The notes below the pieces were generated by a model. It was given only the letters and a program-made list of their open reading frames with translations. It was not told where the DNA came from and did not search any database. Below, in pieces: positions 34,001-45,136 of a stretch of 64,000 nt of DNA; within the stretch, counting starts at the first letter, position 1, and each line of letters opens with the position of its first letter. The DNA lies in assembly GCA_019916065.1 (NCBI GenBank), contig CM034236.1:28486457-28550456 (forward strand), in the 5' to 3' direction. The DNA comes from Vitellaria paradoxa (Eukaryota > Streptophyta > Magnoliopsida > Ericales > Sapotaceae). Position numbers and translations under genes: made by a program.

Positions 34001-35263
34001 CAAAAATGACAGAAGCTTGACTATGGGCAGCTCTAAAGACTCAACAGATGGTCTCCACTGATTCACCAATAGCATTGAATTTTTCATTTCCTCTAATTCT
34101 CCTCCCCCACAATTCTCCAAGTCACAATCAGCTAGGAAATCTACTTGCTCATTATTCACTAAGGCTTTCTCCAAAGGGTCATCAAAATACTCTCTATCAA
34201 AGTGATCTTGAGTGATTGTTTGAATCAAATCAACTTCCTCTACCTCTTCATAATCACTCGGCTGTTTGGTCACCTCGAAGATGTTTTTCTCAATTGTCAT
34301 GTTTCCAAAGGAGAACTTGATAATTCCGGTTCTACAATTGATCAAGGCATTTGAGGTGGCCAAAAATGGTCTTCCTAGGATAACAGGTACAGCTGGTTGG
34401 TTTCCTTGAATGGGATGAGTGTCTAGCACTATAAAGTCCACTGGAAAGTAAAAATGATCCACTTGAATCAAGACATCCTCCACCACACCCCTAGGGACTT
34501 TAACTGACCTTTCAGCAAGTTGTAGTGTCACCCTAGTAGGTCTAAGTTCTTCCAACCCCAGCTGTTTGTAAACAGTGAATGGTAAGAGGTTGACACTTGC
34601 ACCTAAATCTAGCAAAGCTTGATCTACCCTTTGATTCCCAATTAAGCAAGCTATGGTGGGGCAACCTGGATCATTATATTTGGGAGGAGTTTTAAATTGC
34701 AAAATGGAGCTCACTTGTTTAGTCAAAAATGCTCTTTCTTTCACATTCATTTTCCTCTTAACAGTACACAAATCTTTCAAAAATTTTCCATAGGATGGAT
34801 TTTGTTTAATTGCATCAAGTAAGGGAATATTGATTCTGACTTGTTTGAACAATTCATAAATGTCAGAATTCAAATTCTCTTTCTTGGCTTTGTTCAATCT
34901 TTGTGGAAATGGAAGTTTTGGAACAAATTCAGATTTGTCCAACTTGGTTTTATTCAAAATCTCTTTATTTTCAAAATCTTTTTCACTCTTTTCAAACTGA
35001 TTTTCCTCAGAAATTTTGTTCTTATTCTCAGAAATTTCCTCTTTATTTTCAGAATTTACCTGCTCTGTTCTTTGGATTCTGATTTGCTGCTTACTGCTAT
35101 TCGAATGTTGCTTGCTGGTATTCGAATATTCCTTCGGCTGCATCAGAATTTTCTGCCCTTCTTGGCTCAGATTCTGCTTTTTCTCAAGTTTTCTGCTGTC
35201 CAACTTGCTGTCCCCAATTAGTCTTTCATTTTGCTTCAATTCCTGCTCTTCATGCTGAAACAT
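31076..35263 (-). CDS. pol: Athila pol: protease, RT, RNase H, integrase (1395 aa open)
   Basis: This open segment encodes the enzymes that copy element RNA to DNA and insert it. A charged linker (1-130) precedes the retropepsin-like protease, with DLGAS at residues 219-223. Reverse transcriptase spans about 500-770: [22 protein letters not shown], and FMDD near 672 as the active site. RNase H follows at about 840-970: [41 protein letters not shown]. Integrase has an H-H-C-C finger near 1035-1075 ([19 protein letters not shown]) and catalytic-core aspartates in WGMDFMGPF near 1100 and VISDRGTHF near 1158. There is no chromodomain. The frame continues upstream into gag through in-frame stops, so the ATG at 35263 is probably not the native start. 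Confidence 0.93.
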   Translation of the reverse strand: MFQHEEQELKQNERLIGDSKLDSRKLEKKQNLSQEGQKILMQPKEYSNTSKQHSNSSKQQIRIQRTEQVNSENKEEISENKNKISEENQFEKSEKDFENKEILNKTKLDKSEFVPKLPFPQRLNKAKKENLNSDIYELFKQVRINIPLLDAIKQNPSYGKFLKDLCTVKRKMNVKERAFLTKQVSSILQFKTPPKYNDPGCPTIACLIGNQRVDQALLDLGASVNLLPFTVYKQLGLEELRPTRVTLQLAERSVKVPRGVVEDVLIQVDHFYFPVDFIVLDTHPIQGNQPAVPVILGRPFLATSNALINCRTGIIKFSFGNMTIEKNIFEVTKQPSDYEEVEEVDLIQTITQDHFDREYFDDPLEKALVNNEQVDFLADCDLENCGGGELEEMKNSMLLVNQWRPSVESLELPIVKLLSFLDQPPKPERKPLPSDLKYVFLGEGESYPAVISSQLSLDQENRLVEVLRKHRGALGWTIADLHGISPLICTHRIFLEDEAKPIRQIQRRLNPNMKEVVRGEVIKLLDAGIIYSISDSKWVSPTQVVPKKSGVTVIKNEKEELVPMRIQTGWRMCIDYRKLNVVTRKDHFPFPFLDQVLERVAGHAFYYFLDGYSGYNQIEIALEDQEKTTFTCPFGTFAYRRMPFGLCNAPATFQRCMMSLFGDFVERFLEVFMDDFSVYGSDFDTCLGNLEKVLIRCEEKNLVLNWEKCHFMVTHGIVLGHIVSSRGIEVDKAKVEIIQKLPTPRCVKDIRSFLGHAGFYRRFIASFSAIARPLCNLLSQDVPFDWTPECQASFDRLKSLLTSAPIMQPPDWTLPFEIMCDASDCAIGAVLGQRRDRRPHVLYYASKTLSKAQRNYTTTEKELLAVVYALDKFRSYLVGSHVIVYTDHAALKYLLTKPDAKPRLIRWILLLQEFDLEIKDKKRVENVVVDHLSRLPHQDLASFDSPINETFPDEQLFHIDSSEVPWFADIANYLASGIVPSHWTMLDRRKFFRNVRHFFWDDPYLFKYCPDQVIRRGIPESESTSVIEFYHILACGGHFSARKTVAKILQCGLYWPTMFKDVYAFCVACDRCQRLGSLTRRNMMPLHPIYVLDIFDYWGMDFMGPFVSSFGYEYILVAVDYVSKWVEAIPTKTNDHRVVINFLKENVFSRFGMPRAVISDRGTHFCNRHVGLLMKKYRVLHKVGTSYHPQTSGQAELANREIKRIIEKTVNPTRKDWSLKLVDTLWAYRTAFKTILGMSPYRLVYGKACHLPVELEHKAFWAVRHFNESITESGFQRKLQLSELEEIRNDAYENAKISKDRVKKWHDAHISRREFFVGQKVLLYDSRLHLFPGKLKSRWTGPFVVKNVTEFGAIDIENPSSKNVFRVNGQRLKEYHENFVAEVESWDLEDPPNSV

Positions 35264-37026
35264 GATTTCTTTCTCAGAAGTGCTAAATTGCTGTTTCTGT
35301 TCACTTTTTGTTCTGCTGTCCAGTTTCTATTTCAGCTGCATTTCCTCTTCATTTTTCATTATTTCTTGCTCATTTTCTTCCTCAATTTCTTCAGTAGGTG
35401 GTTTGTAATCTGGCTTGACAATTTGCTTTCCACTTCTCAATGTTGAAACAGCTTGTACATGCTCCAGATTTTCATTTGCAGCAGATGAAGATGATTCACT
35501 GAAATGAACTTGGCTTGTAAGATTTAGTCTTGGCTGGGATGGAAGCTTTCCTGATTCTCTGATGGTTAAAGCTTGAGTTAGCTTTGACAATTGACTTCGG
35601 ATGTCTTCCATGGCCCTGTTTGTCTGCTCTTGAAACTTGCAATTCTGATTGTTGGTTCCAATCTGCCCTTGCATAAATTGTTGCAAAGTGTCTTCCAAAG
35701 ATCTTTTGTGAGGTGGCTGATAAAAATTTGTGTTCTGCAGAGGTTGAAAAGGCTGAGAAGGAAATGGTTGGGGTTGTACAGGTTGTTGAGGTTGGTATTG
35801 TTAGTTCTGTGCCTCTGCTTTCCAAGAAAGGTTTGGATGATTTCTGTAGCCAGGGTTGTAGTTATTCGAATATGGATTATGGCCTTGCGAATATGTGTTC
35901 ATCCCCTGATTTTGATTGAAGGGTCTTGCAGCTTGTGTGGGATTTGCTTGACCATAGAGAACTTCCTTAAAAGCTGGAAGTGTTGGGCAATCATCAGTCC
36001 TGTGGTCTGCGGTTTCACACAGCACACACTTCACTTCACTCTCCTTCAATGTTTGCTTCTTTTGTTCCATCAATTCAATCTTTCTTGACAATGCAGCCAA
36101 CCTAGCTCCAACATCATCTGCCTCATTGAGATGGAACTTTCCTCTATCATTTGATCTGTCAGAAAATTCAGAAAAAGACGGGGAGACTACCTCCCATTGT
36201 TTAGTGTTTTCAGCTAAAGCATCAAAGAAATGTAAAGCCTCTTCAGCTATTTTGTCATAGAATTCACCATTACACATGGTGGCAACCAACATTTTCAGAT
36301 TTGGAGTTAATGCATTATGGAAAAAATTAACAATTCTCCAAGATTCAAAACCATGATGTGGACATGCTTGCAACAATTCCTTGAATCTTTCCCATGCTTG
36401 AGCAAATGTTTCATTGGATTTACACACAAAATTCATTATTTGCTGTTGAAGAATTACAGTTCTATTTGCAGGGAAATACTTCTTCAAAAATTTTGTTTGC
36501 ATGTCTCTCCAAGTACCTATTGATCTAGGCTCAAGTGAATTCAACCACTTTTTTGCCTTGTCTTTCAATGAAAATGAAATAATTTAAGCCTAACCATGTC
36601 CTCATTAACATTCCTATCCATGCAAGTTCCACAAACATCTTCAAATTCTTTCATATGCATGTAAGGATTTTCTGAGTCCATGCCATGAAAAGTTGGTAAA
36701 AGCTGAATTGTTCCAGGTTTAAAATGAAAATTCTGATGTCCATTTGGAAGAACAATGCAAGATGGAGTGGTTTGTCTAGCTGGATAAAGATATTCTCGGA
36801 GAGGTCTAAGGATGTTTTGATCCATTTGGTCATTCTCTCCTTGAACACTTCCTTCCGGCAGAACAGGTGGTGGTGGATCCATATGTGCAACAGAAAATTC
36901 AGATTGTGAATGTGATGCAGCAGATTCAATCAATTCAGCAAGAGAAGATGGAGAATGCAATTCAGATCTGTTTCCAACAAGTTTACCAGACCTTAAAAGC
37001 ATAAACAAAAATTCAGACTGAAGCAA
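35264..37026 (-). pseudogene. gag: Athila gag, one frameshift and two nonsense codons
   Basis: Gag begins near 37026 and continues in the same frame as pol after one frameshift. The N-terminal part includes RQTTPSCIVLPNGHQNFHF and HMKEFEDVCGTCMDRNVNED. A single-base loss near 36575 shifts the frame inside the sequence normally reading LFPFSL in this family. After it come the rest of the Retrotrans_gag domain (KAKKWLNSLEPRSIGTW, AQAWERFKELLQACPHHG) and a CX2CX4HX4C zinc knuckle, KCVLCETADHRTDDC, near 36000-36040. Nonsense codons interrupt the gag-protease linker: TAA at 35801-35803 and TAG near 35325-35327. Gag and pol are thus one long frame in this lineage. This copy cannot make the full protein. 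Confidence 0.88.
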
Positions 37027-37331
37027 AACTCCAATCTAACCTCCTAACTTCACAATTTCATCTACTGATTCACAGAGAATTGCAACTACAGCTTACAGCA
37101 GAGGAATGCAACAGTATTCGAATATCAGATGCAACAGATTCAAATCAGAAATTCAAGATTCAGATGCAAACAGTTCTAAAACTAAACTAACAACCAAGAC
37201 TATAAAAGAAATAGAAACAGAGATGGAATAAAGTTACCCAACAAGTTAAGCAGCTCTGTTGTTGAAAATGGTGGTGAGATATACTGCCAGTTAATGCTCC
37301 AAAAGCTCAAAACACCATTGCTTCTCAAAGA

Positions 37332-37349
37332 TCCCCGGCAACGGCGCCA
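37332..37349 (-). other. Primer binding site, tRNA-Asp type
   Basis: The plus strand reads TCCCCGGCAACGGCGCCA. It lies five bases from the LTR end at 37355 once the LTR is taken to end in AAGCACA on the minus strand. Confidence 0.9.
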
Positions 37350-37354
37350 AAAAT

Positions 37355-38882
37355 TGTGCTTGTTCTTGCTTAATTACCTCACTCCAAAATAAAAGCTCAG
37401 ATGAAAATTCAGATTATAAATTCAAATTTAAAAAAAAAATGTTAAGTGAGGTAAATCAAGACAAGTTTTCCCCCAAGTGCAAGGTGTGGTTGAAGCACAA
37501 AATAACTGGTAAGTCCCAGGCCATTTCCACAGGGATCTAGGGAGTAATGAAGTGAATGACTTTAATGGAGATTAATTTGGCAAAACACAACTCACAAAAA
37601 TGTGAAACAGAAAATTAAAATCTGATTTGGTTGGTTGATGGTTTTGAACTAGTTTTCCAAAAGCAAAATGAATTTAAACTAAAAAATTAAGTGATAAAAA
37701 GGTTGAGCAAGACAAGTTTAATACCAATCCGAATGAATTTCAAGTGCCAAGAGTTTATAAATTACCAAATCAATTTGCGCTGATTTTTGAGAAAATCAAT
37801 TTCAATTGAAACAAACCATGGATTAAACACACAATGTGCATAACCTATTTTAAGGACAATAGGAGTTCTAATTCTAGCAACCCACATACAACAATGTCAT
37901 GAGAGTTCTAAGTTAAGCAACACCTATGAACTCATCAATAGGATATACAAATTTGGATTAATCGGGTCTTGAATCAATGAGTTCTAAGACACCCAGCTGC
38001 AAATTGACTTGATAATCATAAGAACTCAAAGTAAATCCATGAAGTTCGGCCACTTGAGATTCATTGGAAGGGCATTACCCTTGCCTTGGCCCAAGAAGAC
38101 TTAGCCGAGCATATTAAAGAGAAGAAAAACAGAAATGGAAATTTGAATTGAAGACATTTCAACCTGAAAATGAAAGTTTAATGGATTCAGAACTGAAAAT
38201 CTAATTACAGAAATTGAAATGAATTCAAAATGTAAATCTCCAAAAACTCCAATGCCAAATTGAAATTAAAATGTAAAACTATGAACTCTCAATAAAATTT
38301 CTCTCAAAACCTTTCTCTACAAAACTGAATTTCTCTCTCTCCCCTTCCTCTGTTTTTTTTTTTTGCGTGTATATATAGGAATGCTCCGTGTGTATCTATT
38401 TTTGCTTATTTTTTCTCTCTCCTCCTCTAACAGAATGTAGTCCTCATGATAGCTCCTTCTTTCTCCTACTTTTACTGATTTGCCTTCCCTGGATTGCAGG
38501 TTACATCACATGGAGAAGTTGGGGTCACATGGAATTCGTTGCTGTGAAGAAGCTTATATTTGAATACAGTAAAACCATATTCGAATATGATCCTCTGCTG
38601 CAGAAATTTCCAGAATAGTGATTCTGATCTCTTTGCATTGATTTCAACTGAATTTTCTTCTTCTTCTGAAATAGCTTCAATCCTTTGATGTGCTGTGCAG
38701 CATGCTTTCTTCTCAACATCCTCAATGTAGCTTAATTTCTTGTTTTTGTGATGGAAATCAACACATATTCCACTTTGGAGATATGGAGATGAAATCTGCA
38801 CAAAACATAGATTTTATATCTTTTTATGATGTGTGCAAGTGTAATTTGAATATATAAATATGTAACAATTGATGTCCAATCA
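37355..38882 (-). repeat. 5' LTR of the Athila element (1528 bp)
   Basis: On the minus strand it begins TGATTGGACATC and ends AACAAGCACA, five bases before the primer site. Shared sequence with the 3' LTR stops at 37442-37447; the remaining 92 bp are present only here. A TATA-like stretch is at 38370-38377. U3 contains a 109-codon minus frame (38472-38801) that is also in the 3' LTR; it is not supported as a gene. Confidence 0.88.
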
Positions 38883-38884
38883 AT

Positions 38885-38948
38885 AAATATGTAAGAAATG
38901 CTACAATCTTATTTATGTCTTTATTTTAAGATTTTGGATGCATTTTGT
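38885..38948. repeat. 64-bp target duplication, right copy
   Basis: Partner of 17789-17852, one mismatch (G at the position where the left copy has A). Confidence 0.85.
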
Positions 38949-39597
38949 TGAGATTTTCTGAGTTATACACATGCATATGTACATGCCGATAAGAGAAATA
39001 ATGAACGTAACCTTCTATTTTGATCTATGGATGTTGAAAATACAAATCGATCAATTCATTGAGTTCATATAAGCTTTGTGGTATCAACTAAATCAAAAGA
39101 TTTCAAGTAAATAACCTGAAATTGATGGAATTTGAGGTTGAATGTTTAAAATTTATGAAAACCAAAAATAGAGCAACCGAAACCTACACACTACCATAAG
39201 CCTAGGCATACAGACCTAATGGGTTAAGCGCATGCCCAACCACACAAGCTTGGGCCCCTGTGCACACACCATTTGTCCAAAAATCCAGCTTTGGCTCATT
39301 TACTTAATAAAATGTGTTTTCTTCCCAACCTTTGAGTGCCAAGGATTTTGAAAAGGTCTTTTATAAAATCAAGGATGCTATAACTAAATAAATGAGAAAT
39401 ATATGATTTAGGAAATGTAATTTGGATATTTGGTGAATAATATTGTCAAACAAAGATGTTATATCATGTGACTTGTTAAAAGATATGATGATATAAGCAT
39501 GTTATTGTTTATGAAGAATTGTTAAGGATAGTGGTTATGATGATATGATTCATTGTTAATAAGTTATTATAATGATCAATAAGATATGTGTTGCAAC
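38949..39597. other. AT-rich flank right of the Athila insertion
   Basis: I see no gene or named repeat. It contains a CATGCATATGTACATG palindromic stretch near 38970-38985. It is probably continuous with the sequence left of 17789 before insertion. Confidence 0.5.
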
Positions 39598-40138
39598 TGA
39601 ATCCGTGCACCAAGCTGACGGGCATGGATCGTGAGTCTTTATTGTGACATGGTGCATCCAAGATCACCCAAATGTGAAAAATTATATCTTATTTTGAAAT
39701 AGGGCCTTGATTACAAATATTTGGAGTCGCCACCCAACACTTTCAAAATGAGTGTGTCGAGAAACTCAAGTTTTGGTTTTTAGTTAAAAAGCGTTTTAAC
39801 TTATGTTTTTGAACTTGTGAAAAATGGCGCTTTTATTTGACTCTCAACTAGTCTGTGCAATCAGAGATAATGGGTCCAAGGGCTTGGCTATGCATAGAAA
39901 TCATTACGCCTAGATATATAGGAATATCTAGAGTCCCTTTCCACTCTTTGCAGTCATTATCTCATAACATAGTACTCTGGTTTATAATGATCATTGCATA
40001 TAATCCATAAATTAAAATGATATATGAGCTAGTCAAGCTTAGCTTGTGTGTGCAAGTGTAGTGAAACGTTTGCCTATGTGCCAGTGATGTATCCTAGGGT
40101 TTTTAGATATGTGAACTTGTGTAGTCCTTGTGCATAAA

Positions 40139-40159
40139 TGTGTGTGTGTGTGTGTGTGT
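40139..40159 (+). repeat. (TG)n microsatellite
   Basis: An uninterrupted TG run of about ten units. Confidence 0.9.
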
Positions 40160-40539
40160 TGAAAAATTAAAGATTAAAATATGATCTATAAAGACCGAAA
40201 TGACTGAACTTAAGCTATATGCTCAAGCTGCCTATGTAACCTATGAAGAGATCAGGACAATCGTACTTCAAGCCTAAGGTGGTCTAAACTATATGTTTAT
40301 GTGATAATAGATATGTGTGGGAGCCTCACTTCAAGTGTAGATGGTCTATGAAGATCGTAGAGACCGCACTTAAGCTATGTGCTCGCACTGCCTACGTACC
40401 CTTCAATGTAGCTCTGGGATAGTGCCTAGTGCGGATGTGATGTGCAAATGTATACGAGCAAATGATTGATAGGGTTAGTGCTATATACGAGATAAGTATG
40501 AAGAAGCCTCCCATCTGATATGGGATGAGGGAAGGAAAG

Positions 40540-41660
40540 AACCTAGCCCTAGGTTTGGATTAGGAGTAATCATCTTTGTATTATTAGAGCTTGGCTTTAA
40601 GACTACAATGTAAGTTAACACTTCGTGCATAAATTGGGAAGAGAGTTTTGTTGTGGATGTTAAAAGATAGTTAGCACTTTAGGCTTAACTAGGAAATAGA
40701 GTCTAGCTCCAGATGAGAGAGAACAATTAGCACTTAGTTCACAATTAGAAGAAAAGAGCCTTACTCCACTGGGAAAAGGACAATTAGTAGCACTTAGCGC
40801 ATAACTGGGAAATGGTTAACTAAAGAAAGGAACTTTACTCCAAATAAGAACGATAGTTAGTGCCTAACGCGTAATTGGAGAATAGAGCCTTGCCCCAAAG
40901 AAGAGAACGTTAATGCTTTGCGTCTGACTAGGGAAAGAAAGTAGCTCCACGTTAGCATCTTACATTATGGTGATAGGACTCAAGCCTTCTGCTCAAGCTG
41001 CCTACATACCCTATGAAGGGATCAGGTCTATGTAGCTCTACTCTTATGGTTTGAACTGATGTGTGAAGATTTAGATAATGTAGGGCTTAGCTCTTAGTTA
41101 GTGTTTCACACTATGATGAATGGACTGAAGCCTTTTGCTCGAGTTGCTTACGTACCCTATTAAGGGATCAGGTCTACATTGCTCTACTATTCTAACTATT
41201 ATGCAGGTGTAGAGCTTAGCTCTAAGTCAAAGTTTCATGCTGGGGTGACTAGACTTACCTTTTTCTCTAGCTACCTACATACGCAGTTAAAGGATCAGAT
41301 CTACATAGCTCTAATTCTATGGTTTGAACTATGGTGCAAGTGTAAATCTTAGCACTAAGTCAGCGTTTCATGCTTGGGTGACTGAACCCAAGCTTTTTGC
41401 TCGAGCTTCCTACATACCTTGTTAAAGGATCAGATCTACGTAACTCTATATCTATGTTTATGCCTCACGTGTACGGCTAAGGAAAAACAGTTAGCACCTC
41501 TCACCTAACTTTGAAAGGAAATAAACCTTGCTCCAGATGAAAGGTAACAATTAGTGCCTCGCACATAACAGAAGATAGAGTTTCACTCTATAAGGGAGCT
41601 CAACTCCAAGGGAAGAGACAGTTAGTGCCTTGTGCATAGCTGTAGAAAGTAGCATTGCTC
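40540..41660. repeat. Degenerate low-complexity array in copy A
   Basis: Irregular units of about 40-60 bp built on words such as TTAGCGCATAACTGGGAAAT and GAGCCTTGCTCCA. The same vocabulary recurs at 57420-58150 in copy C and in altered form at 47280-50280. It is not coding in any frame. Confidence 0.65.
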
Positions 41661-42039
41661 CAGGGATGCACCTAGCATATTTAACTAAGTGTCTATGATT
41701 TGGGAAAGGATCGTAGCTCAGATTGAGAGATCAATTCCTGGTGATGATGGTCAAGTCTATGTGAATGGCCTAGAAGCCTAATGTGTTGTGAGTGATGCAA
41801 TTATCATGTTTAGGTGCAGGTATGTTCAATGTGATGACAACTTATATTCTATCATGGATGGCAATTCAAAGATGCATGTCAAATATATTTAAGGGAAGTC
41901 ATGACTTGGAAACTAGTGGCTTAGCCAATCCTAAGTCATTCTAGTCTCTAGAGCCTCGCTCACTTAGGTGAATGCTCTGGATTGATAAGTACTTGATTTC
42001 TAAGTTCATGTGTGTGTATGTTTACATGCCTGGATGTTG

Positions 42040-42375
42040 ATCTAGCATGTCAAGGCATGTGCTGATATGTCAAAACATGATGCATGGCATGTTAAGGTAT
42101 GTGCTAGTGTAGTAAATGATGTCCTAGCAAGTTATGTCATGATGTGGGATGGTGAATGAGCATGGTAACATGGCATAGCTTGATCATGGTATAACAAGGC
42201 ATAACATGGTAATATGACATGTGAGCATGGTGTGGGATGACAATGACTCAGTATAACATGATAGAGATGACATGGCATGGCAAATATGATGTTCAGCATA
42301 GCTTGGCATGGTAATGTTATGTTATGACATGGTATGATATGGTGAACATGGTATTATGACATGGTAATATGGCAT
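42040..42375. repeat. CATG-rich degenerate array
   Basis: Repeated variants of ACATGGCATGGTAATATG with a CATG every 8-20 bp. Counterparts lie at 58480-58880 in the same orientation and at 52690-52867 plus 54962-55085 in reverse. Confidence 0.75.
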
Positions 42376-44030
42376 GGGCATCTCATTTGTATGATGTTTG
42401 GAATTTTACAAAATTGTTTTGGGTAAATCCGATCAATATCATACATCGAGTACAACCTAACCTTGAATTATGATCTGAATACTTTTCATTGACAAAGAAA
42501 TATATTTACAGAATTAAAATTATTTTATTATAATTATGCAATGTCATCCCCAGATCTCGTGAATCGAGGGGTGCGTGATAAACACACACAACATGTACTA
42601 ACATAACCAATCCTCATGTTCAGAGCAACGCAACGTAAGCTAGTGAGCCCGAAATATAAAATAGAATAACATAAGTTTAACCTTGACTATTGCCAGGTCA
42701 CATACTCCATACACCATTCCAAATTACATAACTTAGGCCTTAAGGCCATTACAACCAAATTGAAAAAAAAGTTTAAAAGTGCACAATATTACAATTCCCA
42801 AAAAGATATTTAAACTAGATGACCAAGAGCTTTGCTAAGCTTAGTTGGGCTCATGCATAACCTCCTAGTCCAACCCCATTAACCCACCTGATTGTTATTG
42901 CCTGTACCTGCATTAAAATCTGTAGGGACGTGAGCACGGGTCCACTTGTGCCCACGATGTCTCAAGCAAACATATATGGTATTCAATCTAACCATGCAAT
43001 GCATCTCAAGTAAGGTTAGCCGTTTTAACATTTTCTAGAGTCATGACATTTCATTAACATAGCCATTCCAAAATAAGTGGAAACATATACTCATACAACA
43101 ATGTCAAAGTTTAAGATTTTAATTTCGGTTAGAGTTTATGTAAGGCAATTTAAACTCCAATTCCATTCACAATTCAACACCACTTTAACATTTGAATAAT
43201 ATTCAAACAAGTAAACGTATTCACATCATCATCCATTCATCATCCCATAGCACCACCACAACCAAACAAACCATCGGGGGATGGGTACATACACACTATC
43301 GTCTTTTATAGGCCAATACCCAACAGAAACGATAAACCGACGTTGTCGTTTAGGATCGCTGTCCAAGGCCACGAGGAGCCAAAACACACACAATGTTGTG
43401 GGCTACTAACCCACTGGCATTGACACCAAACCCTGTGCAGGTTCCAGGAGTCTCAACCCGAGGATACTCTCTACACCTTTCCTATTTCCACACCCCACCA
43501 CGGCCCCCGGCACACATAACCAATCATTCATCACATAACATTTCATCATTCATAGGTTCACATTCAACCTCATATACTTTCCCACAAAACATTTCCACAT
43601 TTCGGTTTATCCCCTGACTCATCACATAACAACATTGATCAAACATCATTAAACATTCAACCATTTTCAATACTATGAACATGAGTTCCCTTTTGTCAAG
43701 TCACATTTCATTTAATCAATCACAAGTTCATATACTTCAACATTAAGTTTACAACAAGGCATATTCACAATTATATTCGATTAAGACTCATACCTCAAAG
43801 TAATCTTTCAAGTCATGCAATTCAAGGTGACTTTCACTTCCCTTTCAAGTTAAATCACATAAGCCTAAGTTAAACACTCCTTAATCACTTTTAAAAAGCT
43901 CATTTCCCTCTTAAAATCCATGCAATTAATCAATTAAAAGTTTCATATAAAAACAAACTACCAACACTTTCATAAGTCTAAGGTAGGAGGTCAAACTAAG
44001 CAAAGTCAGGAAAAGCGACCTCGTCTCGGT

Positions 44031-44187
44031 GGGCGCCCCACATAAGTTCATGGGTGCCCCTTGAGGGTCATGGGCGCCCCATATAAGTTCACGGGTGCCC
44101 CTTGAGGGTCATGGGTGCCCCACATAAGTCCTCGGGCACCCCTTGAGGGTCATGGGCACCCCACATAAGTTCACGGGCGCCCCTCTG
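44031..44187 (-). repeat. GGCGCC-containing array in chromovirus LTR
   Basis: Seven or so units on a 20-30 bp step, alternating GGGCGCCCCA and GGGTGCCCCTTGAGGGTCAT. Homologous arrays lie at 60967-61016 and 61792-61906 in the other LTR copy. Some units have lost the CG by C-to-T type change. Confidence 0.85.
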
Positions 44188-44532
44188 TTATCCAGAATGT
44201 TACTTTGTTCCGGTTCAAGCTCTAAGTCATGTTTTTAGGTTCCAAACTTTACCGAATCCAATCTCTAACTAATATCTCATTTTCTTAGGTTGTCTAGGAC
44301 CTAGAAGACCCTAAAAAGTCCATCAAAACCAATTTTAATCCATCCATTCTTCACTACAAAAATCTTGATTCAACCTATACATATATATATACACATCCAT
44401 TCATTCACACAAATTCCACCTCCAAGGTTTCCAAATCTTAAATAAATTTCATAGAAGTATTTACTAGATCAATTACATCTCATATATGCTAAAATGAGAC
44501 TAGAAATCCCTACCTCAAGTGGTAAGAAGATA

Positions 44533-45136
44533 AATTTCCGCAATGTGTTCTTTGTGATGATGGGATTGAGAGTCACTCATATTTATTTTTTCAATGCCCT
44601 TATACCTCTCGGATTTGGTCTCACCTCTTGGCTCGGTTAGGGTTGTAATGCCTTGCTACCTCTTGGGATGATGTGATTAGTTGGTGTCTCGCAAAGTTTT
44701 TGGGCAATTCTTTGCTCCACACACTGGGCAAGCTAAGCTTGTCTTCTCTGGTCTACATTATTTGGAAGGAGAGGAATAATAGACTTTTTCAACGTGTGTC
44801 TAATGAGCCTACTGTGTTGATTCGTCAGATGGAGAACAGTGTTCGACTAAGGATTTTATCCATTAAGTCTTTTCCGAAAACGGACTGTAATTGGCATTTA
44901 GTTCGTGTCTGGTCTCTTCCTTCAGTTGTTATTGGTGGCTAATTTGTGTTAATTTTGATGTATGTTGAGTGAATAGGGGTATGCCCCTTTGCTTTTGTAT
45001 TTCATCTCCCTTGCTCTCTTTTGTTAATCATAAGAGTTTGGTTTGCTGTTCTTGACCGGGGGTATGCCCCTGAGTATTTGTACCTTAACTTTTTATTTTT
45101 TTAATTTAATTATTTACCTTTCAAAAAAAAAAAAAA
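44533..45136 (+). mobile_element. 5'-truncated LINE insertion with poly(A)
   Basis: About 0.6 kb ending in a run of A (45123-45138), flanked by the 9-bp duplication AAGAAGATA at 44524-44532 and 45137-45145. It interrupts the solo LTR at a point where the LTR at 61440 is continuous. These are the hallmarks of target-primed LINE insertion. Confidence 0.92.
44541..44942 (+). pseudogene. LINE ORF2 C-terminus with zf-RVT domain
   Basis: The frame encodes the zinc-finger region that follows reverse transcriptase in plant L1-type LINEs: CVLCDDGIESHSYLFFQC, then YTSRIW, then VYIIWKERNNRLFQ. One in-frame stop (TAA near 44649) separates the cysteine cluster from the 89-codon open end (44673-44942). 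The reverse transcriptase and endonuclease are absent through 5' truncation, so it is a dead copy. Confidence 0.88.

Larger units (their letters stand above)
17853..38882 (-). mobile_element. Athila-type Ty3/gypsy LTR retrotransposon
   Basis: Minus-strand order: 5' LTR (38882-37355), tRNA-Asp primer site, gag, protease, reverse transcriptase, RNase H, integrase, a spacer of about 1 kb, a third ORF, a non-coding tail, a polypurine tract and the 3' LTR. Reverse transcriptase before integrase gives Ty3/gypsy. The tRNA-Asp primer, lack of a chromodomain and the extra downstream ORF point to the Athila lineage. Without the nested TR-GAG element at 20591-28070 it is about 13.4 kb. Two LTR copies about 1 percent apart suggest recent insertion. 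One frameshift and five nonsense codons make this copy non-autonomous today. Confidence 0.92.

Noticed and set aside
34841..35258. Plus-strand hydrophobic frames of 80-126 codons opposite pol
   Set aside because: They are antisense shadows of the Lys/Glu-rich gag-pol linker.
37332..37349. Perfect tRNA-Asp 3' end as a tRNA gene
   Set aside because: Only the 18 terminal bases are present, next to an LTR; it is a primer binding site.
39723..39732. Firm tRNA-Arg primer site for copy A
   Set aside because: Only ten bases match and the following bases diverge, so I keep it as a hint to lineage only.
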